Notes under the pieces: generated by a model | The model's input: only the letters and a program-made list of their open reading frames with translations | Told to the model about the DNA's origin: nothing | Database searches by the model: none | Translations under genes and position numbers: made by a program | Shown: piece after piece, positions 59,505-64,000 of the stretch | Layout of the letters: each line of letters opens with the position of its first letter | How positions within the stretch are numbered: position 1 is the first letter of the stretch | Assembly (NCBI GenBank): GCA_007858575.1 | Contig: CP042279.1 | Coordinates: 434,001 to 498,000 of the forward strand | DNA from: Streptomyces sp. WAC08241 | GTDB lineage: Bacteria; Actinomycetota; Actinomycetes; Streptomycetales; Streptomycetaceae | Direction of reading: 5' to 3' | DNA length: 64,000 nucleotides

Positions 59505-60770
59505 TCAGGCGCCGGTGAACTCGATCGCCGCCAGGTTCTTCTTGCCGCGCCGCAGCACCAGCCAGCGCCCGTGGAGCAGGTCGTCCGCCGACACCTCGGC
59601 GTCCTCGGCGGTGACCTTCGCGTTGTTCACGTACGCCCCGCCCTCCTTCACCGTGCGGCGCGCCGCCGACTTGCTCGCCACCAGACCGACCTCGGCGAAC
59701 AGGTCCACGACCTGACCGAGCTCCGACACGCGCGCGTGCGGCAGCTCGGACAGGGCCGCGGCGAGCGTCGCGCCGTCCAGTTCGGCCAGGTCGCCCTGGC
59801 CGAACAGCGCCTTGGACGCGGCGATGACGGCCGCGCACTGCTCGGCCCCGTGCACCAGGGTGGTCAGCTCCTCGGCCAGCGCCCGCTGGCCGCCCAGGCC
59901 TGCGGCTGCTCGGCGGTCTGCGCCTCAAGCTCCTCCAGCTCTCGCGGGAGCGGAAGGAGAGGATCCGCAGGTAGGTGGAGATGTCGCGGTCGTCCACGTT
60001 CAGCCAGAACTGGTAGAACGCGTACGGCGTGGTCATCTCCGGATCCAGCCAGACGGCCCCGCTCTCGGTCTTGCCGAACTTGGTGCCGTCCGCCTTGACC
60101 ATCAGCGGGGTCGCGAGCGCGTGGACCTCGGCCCCCGGCTCCAGGCGGTGGATCAGGTCGAGCCCGGCCACCAGGTTGCCCCACTGGTCCGAGCCGCCCT
60201 GCTGGAGCGTGCAGCCGTAGCGGCGGTACAGCTCCAGGAAGTCCATGCCCTGGAGGAGCTGGTAGCTGAACTCGGTGTAGCTGATGCCCTGCTCGGACTC
60301 CAGGCGCCGGGCCACGGAGTCCTTGGTCAGCATCTTGTTGACCCGGAAGTGCTTGCCGATGTCCCGCAGGAACTCGATCGCCGAGAGGCCGGCGGTCCAG
60401 TCCAGGTTGTTCACCATGACCGCGGCGTTCTCCCCTCGAAGGAGAGGAACGGCTCGATCTGGGTCCGCAGCCGGTTCACCCAGTTCGCGACCGTCTCGGG
60501 GTCGTTCAGGGTGCGCTCGGCCGTCGGCCGCGGGTCGCCGATCTGCCTGGTGGCCCCGCCGACCAGCGCCAGCGGCCGGTGCCCGGCCCGCTGGAGCCGG
60601 CGGACGGTGAGGACCTGGACGAGGTGACCGACGTGGAGACTGGCCGCGGTCGGGTCGAAGCCGCAATAGAACGTGACGGGACCGTCCGCGAGAGCCTTGC
60701 GCAGTGCGTCCTCATCGGTGGACTGGGCGAAGAGCCCGCGCCACTTCAGCTCGTCGACGATGTCCGTCAC
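59505..60770 (-). CDS. tyrS: Tyrosyl-tRNA synthetase
   Basis: About 422 residues, class I. HIGH motif [20 protein letters not shown], tyrosine-binding YCGFDPT and the [20 protein letters not shown] region with [18 protein letters not shown], and the KMSKS-equivalent [15 protein letters not shown]-terminal S4 RNA-binding domain ([20 protein letters not shown]) completes it. Breaks lie near 60433, 59943 and 59893. The ATG at 60770 is well supported by the typical start [18 protein letters not shown]. Confidence 0.96.
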
Positions 60771-60823
60771 GGTCGTCCGTCTCCTTGGTCGAATGGGGTG
60801 GTGCCGGGGCCAGTCTAGGCGGG

Positions 60824-62209
60824 TCAGACCCCTTGCTGACCGAGCTCATGTTGAAGTCCGGCACCCGCAGGGCGGGCATCGCGGCCCGGGTGAACCAGTC
60901 GCTCCACTCGCGCGGCAGCGTCTTCTCCGTACGGCCCGCCTCGGAGGCCCGCGACAGCAGGTCCACCGGCGACTCGTTGAACCGGAAGTTGTTCACCTCG
61001 CCGACCACCTCGCCGTTCTCGACGAGGTAGACGCCGTCCCGGGTCAGTCCGGTGAGCAGCAGCGTCGCCGGGTCGACCTCGCGGATGTACCAGAGGCAGG
61101 TCAGCAGCAGACCGCGCTCGGTGGAGGCCACCATCTCCTCCAGGGAGCGCTCCCCGCCGCCGTCCAGGATCAGGTTCCCCGCTCCGGTGGCCACGGGCAA
61201 CCGGGTGAGGCCCGCCGAGTGCCGGGTGGTGACGAGCCGCTCCAGCCTCCCGTCCCGCACCCAGTCGACCGGCGCCACCGGCAGGCCGTTGTCGAAGACG
61301 GACGAGTCGTCGCCGGAGGAGTGGGCGATCACGAACGGCGCGGACTCCAGGCCCGGCTCGTTCGGGTCGCTGCGCAGCGTCAGCGGCAACGGCGAGAGGG
61401 TCTCGCCGAGCCGGGTGCCGCCACCGGGCTTGGAGAAGACCGTACGGCCTCCACCGCGTCCCGGGCCGCGGCGTTCCACTGCTGGTAGATCAGCAGGTCG
61501 GCCACGGCGGTCGGCGGCAGCAGCGTCTCGTAGCGCCCGGCGGGCAGCTCGATCCGGCGCTCCGCCCAGCCGAGCCGGACCGCGAGGTCGGCGTCGAGCG
61601 CCGCCGGGTCGACGTCCTTGAAGTCCCGCGTCGCCCGCCCGGCCCAGGCCGAACGCGTGCGGTCGGGGGACTTGGCGTTCAGCTCCAGGGTGCCGTTCGG
61701 CTGGTCGTGGCGGAGCCGCAGCCCCGTCGACGTGCCCAGGTAGGTGGAGGTCAGCTCGTGGTTGGCGAAGCCGTACAGCTCGCGGCCGCCGGCCCGGGCG
61801 CGGGCGAAGGCCTCGCCGAGGGCGGGCGCGAAGTCCCCGAAGACGGCGGAGGAGGTCTCCGCCGGGGCGTCCGTGAAGTCGGGGAGGCGGGCACCCCTCC
61901 ACCAGCGGCTGCGCGTCTCGGCGGGCCCGGCGGACCGGGCGGCGGCCTCGGCGGCCCGCACCAGGGGCTCCAGGTCGTCGAGGGTCACGGCGGACCGGGA
62001 GACGACACCGGAGGCGGTCCCCTGGGCGCCGTCGACGGTCGCGACCACCGTGAGCGTGCGGCCCCGGGTCACGCCGTTCGTCGTGAGCGCGTTCCCGGCC
62101 CAGCGCAGATTGGCCGAGGACTCCTCGTCCGCGATGACGACGCACCCGTCGGCCCGGGACAGCTCCAGGCCCGCTCGACGATCTCGTACGGCTTGCTGAC
62201 GCGGCTCAT
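60824..62209 (-). CDS. TldE/PmbA-family metallopeptidase subunit
   Basis: About 462 residues. Family blocks: [60 protein letters not shown], and the late [20 protein letters not shown], then [20 protein letters not shown]. TldE lacks the zinc motif and partners TldD. Breaks lie near 62175, 61447 and 60833. Its ATG starts inside a 27-bp sequence that is duplicated at the end of tldD, keeping AGGAGG six bases upstream. Confidence 0.9.
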
Positions 62210-62290
62210 CGACCGGCCTCCTGCGTCGTGTTCAGGCTGTGCTTGCCCGGGGGTCGACCCCGGGCCCCCGGCAGATCTGGTGGCGAGCGA

Positions 62291-62317
<27 letters not shown>
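62206..62317. repeat. 27-bp direct duplication flanking a small palindromic element
   Basis: tcatcgaccggcctcctgcg plus tcgtgtt occurs at 62206-62232 and again at 62291-62317, an exact 27-bp repeat that includes the tldD end, the ribosome-binding site and the tldE start. The 58 bp between hold a GC-rich palindrome (cccgggggtcgaccccgggc) that aligns with the element inside cobQ at 29407. Confidence 0.8.
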
Positions 62318-63810
<1,493 letters not shown>

Positions 63811-64000
63811 GAGCGGCCTCGCTCTCGGTGATCGGAAGACTCGGACGACAGTCTCGGAAGACGGTCACGGAACTGCCCGGGAAGTCAATCACGGGAGGGG
63901 CGCTCGGGGCGGCGCATTGCCGTGCGCCCTCGGCGGAACTGCCCCCAACCGGCCACCGCGCGGCGGGCCTTGGGGCAACGGCACAAGACGCTCCGGTGCC
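63811..64000. other. Right-edge region upstream of tldD
   Basis: 190 bp with no supported gene. A gcggaactgcccccaaccgg / ccttggggcaacg stretch near 63930-63980 gives weak self-complementarity. It probably contains the tldD promoter. Confidence 0.35.

Noticed and set aside
62206..62290. Extension of tldD to the stop at 62206
   Set aside because: That ending arises only in a shifted frame through the duplicated 27-bp copy; the repaired frame ends at 62291.

Overview
The window is chromosomal DNA from a high-GC actinomycete, almost certainly a Streptomyces. It has very high G+C with GTG/TTG starts, a HelR RNA-polymerase rescue ATPase preceded by a rifamycin-associated element, an LAETG surface protein, a Gbn-type nucleoid protein and an Asp23/AmaP operon. 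From about 19.3 kb to the right end the gene order matches, from memory, the conserved Streptomyces core around SCO1860 down to about SCO1815. The left third is more variable accessory DNA.

Sequence quality matters for every entry. Most genes carry one to three single-base frame breaks, usually in runs of G or C, and the protein continues in another frame with good family similarity. I read these as assembly or base-calling errors, not decay, and give one full-length CDS across the breaks. True decay is likely only at about 11.9-12.9 kb (an SMI1/KNR4 remnant and a small ORF with an in-frame TGA).

Layout. 0-5 kb: PAS sensor (cut by the left edge), small membrane proteins, a class B penicillin-binding protein and an IclR regulator. 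5-10.4 kb: a ketoglutarate-semialdehyde-type dehydrogenase, helR with its RAE, and a drug exporter. 10.4-19.3 kb: GlxA/AraC regulator, decayed SMI1 locus, FrnE-like DsbA, two class V aminotransferases, a MarR/old-yellow-enzyme pair with clear operators, and an amidohydrolase. 19.3-21.4 kb: DmdR/IdeR iron box with a siderophore-interacting reductase, then the LAETG protein. 21.6-30.9 kb: late cobalamin synthesis in two minus-strand runs (cobE-cobC, and riboswitch-cbiB-cobQ-chelatase-cobO-cobB) with a ZIP metal transporter between them. 31-40 kb: Pit phosphate transporter with a PHO box, hydrolase, zinc metallopeptidase, ABC-F ATPase, gbn and enoyl-CoA hydratase. 40-43.4 kb: Asp23/Gls24 envelope-stress operon ending in amaP. 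43.4-54.7 kb: SDR, GH15, SURF1, exonuclease, VIT1-type transporter, sterol-desaturase family protein, lysoplasmalogenase, alcohol dehydrogenase, CoA-transferase and subtilase. 55-64 kb: DUF485/acetate symporter pair, moaA, DUF3099, GlsB-like, tyrS and the TldE/TldD pair.

The most unusual non-coding signals are: a small GC-rich palindromic element present twice (inside cobQ and, flanked by a 27-bp duplication, at the tldD/tldE junction); in-frame minisatellites in variable parts of several proteins (a collagen-like Gly-X-Y run in HelR, a pentapeptide tail on CobB, a Pro-rich head on the exporter); and a cluster of GATC sites upstream of gbn. I found no CRISPR array, rRNA, tRNA, insertion sequence or secondary-metabolite cluster.
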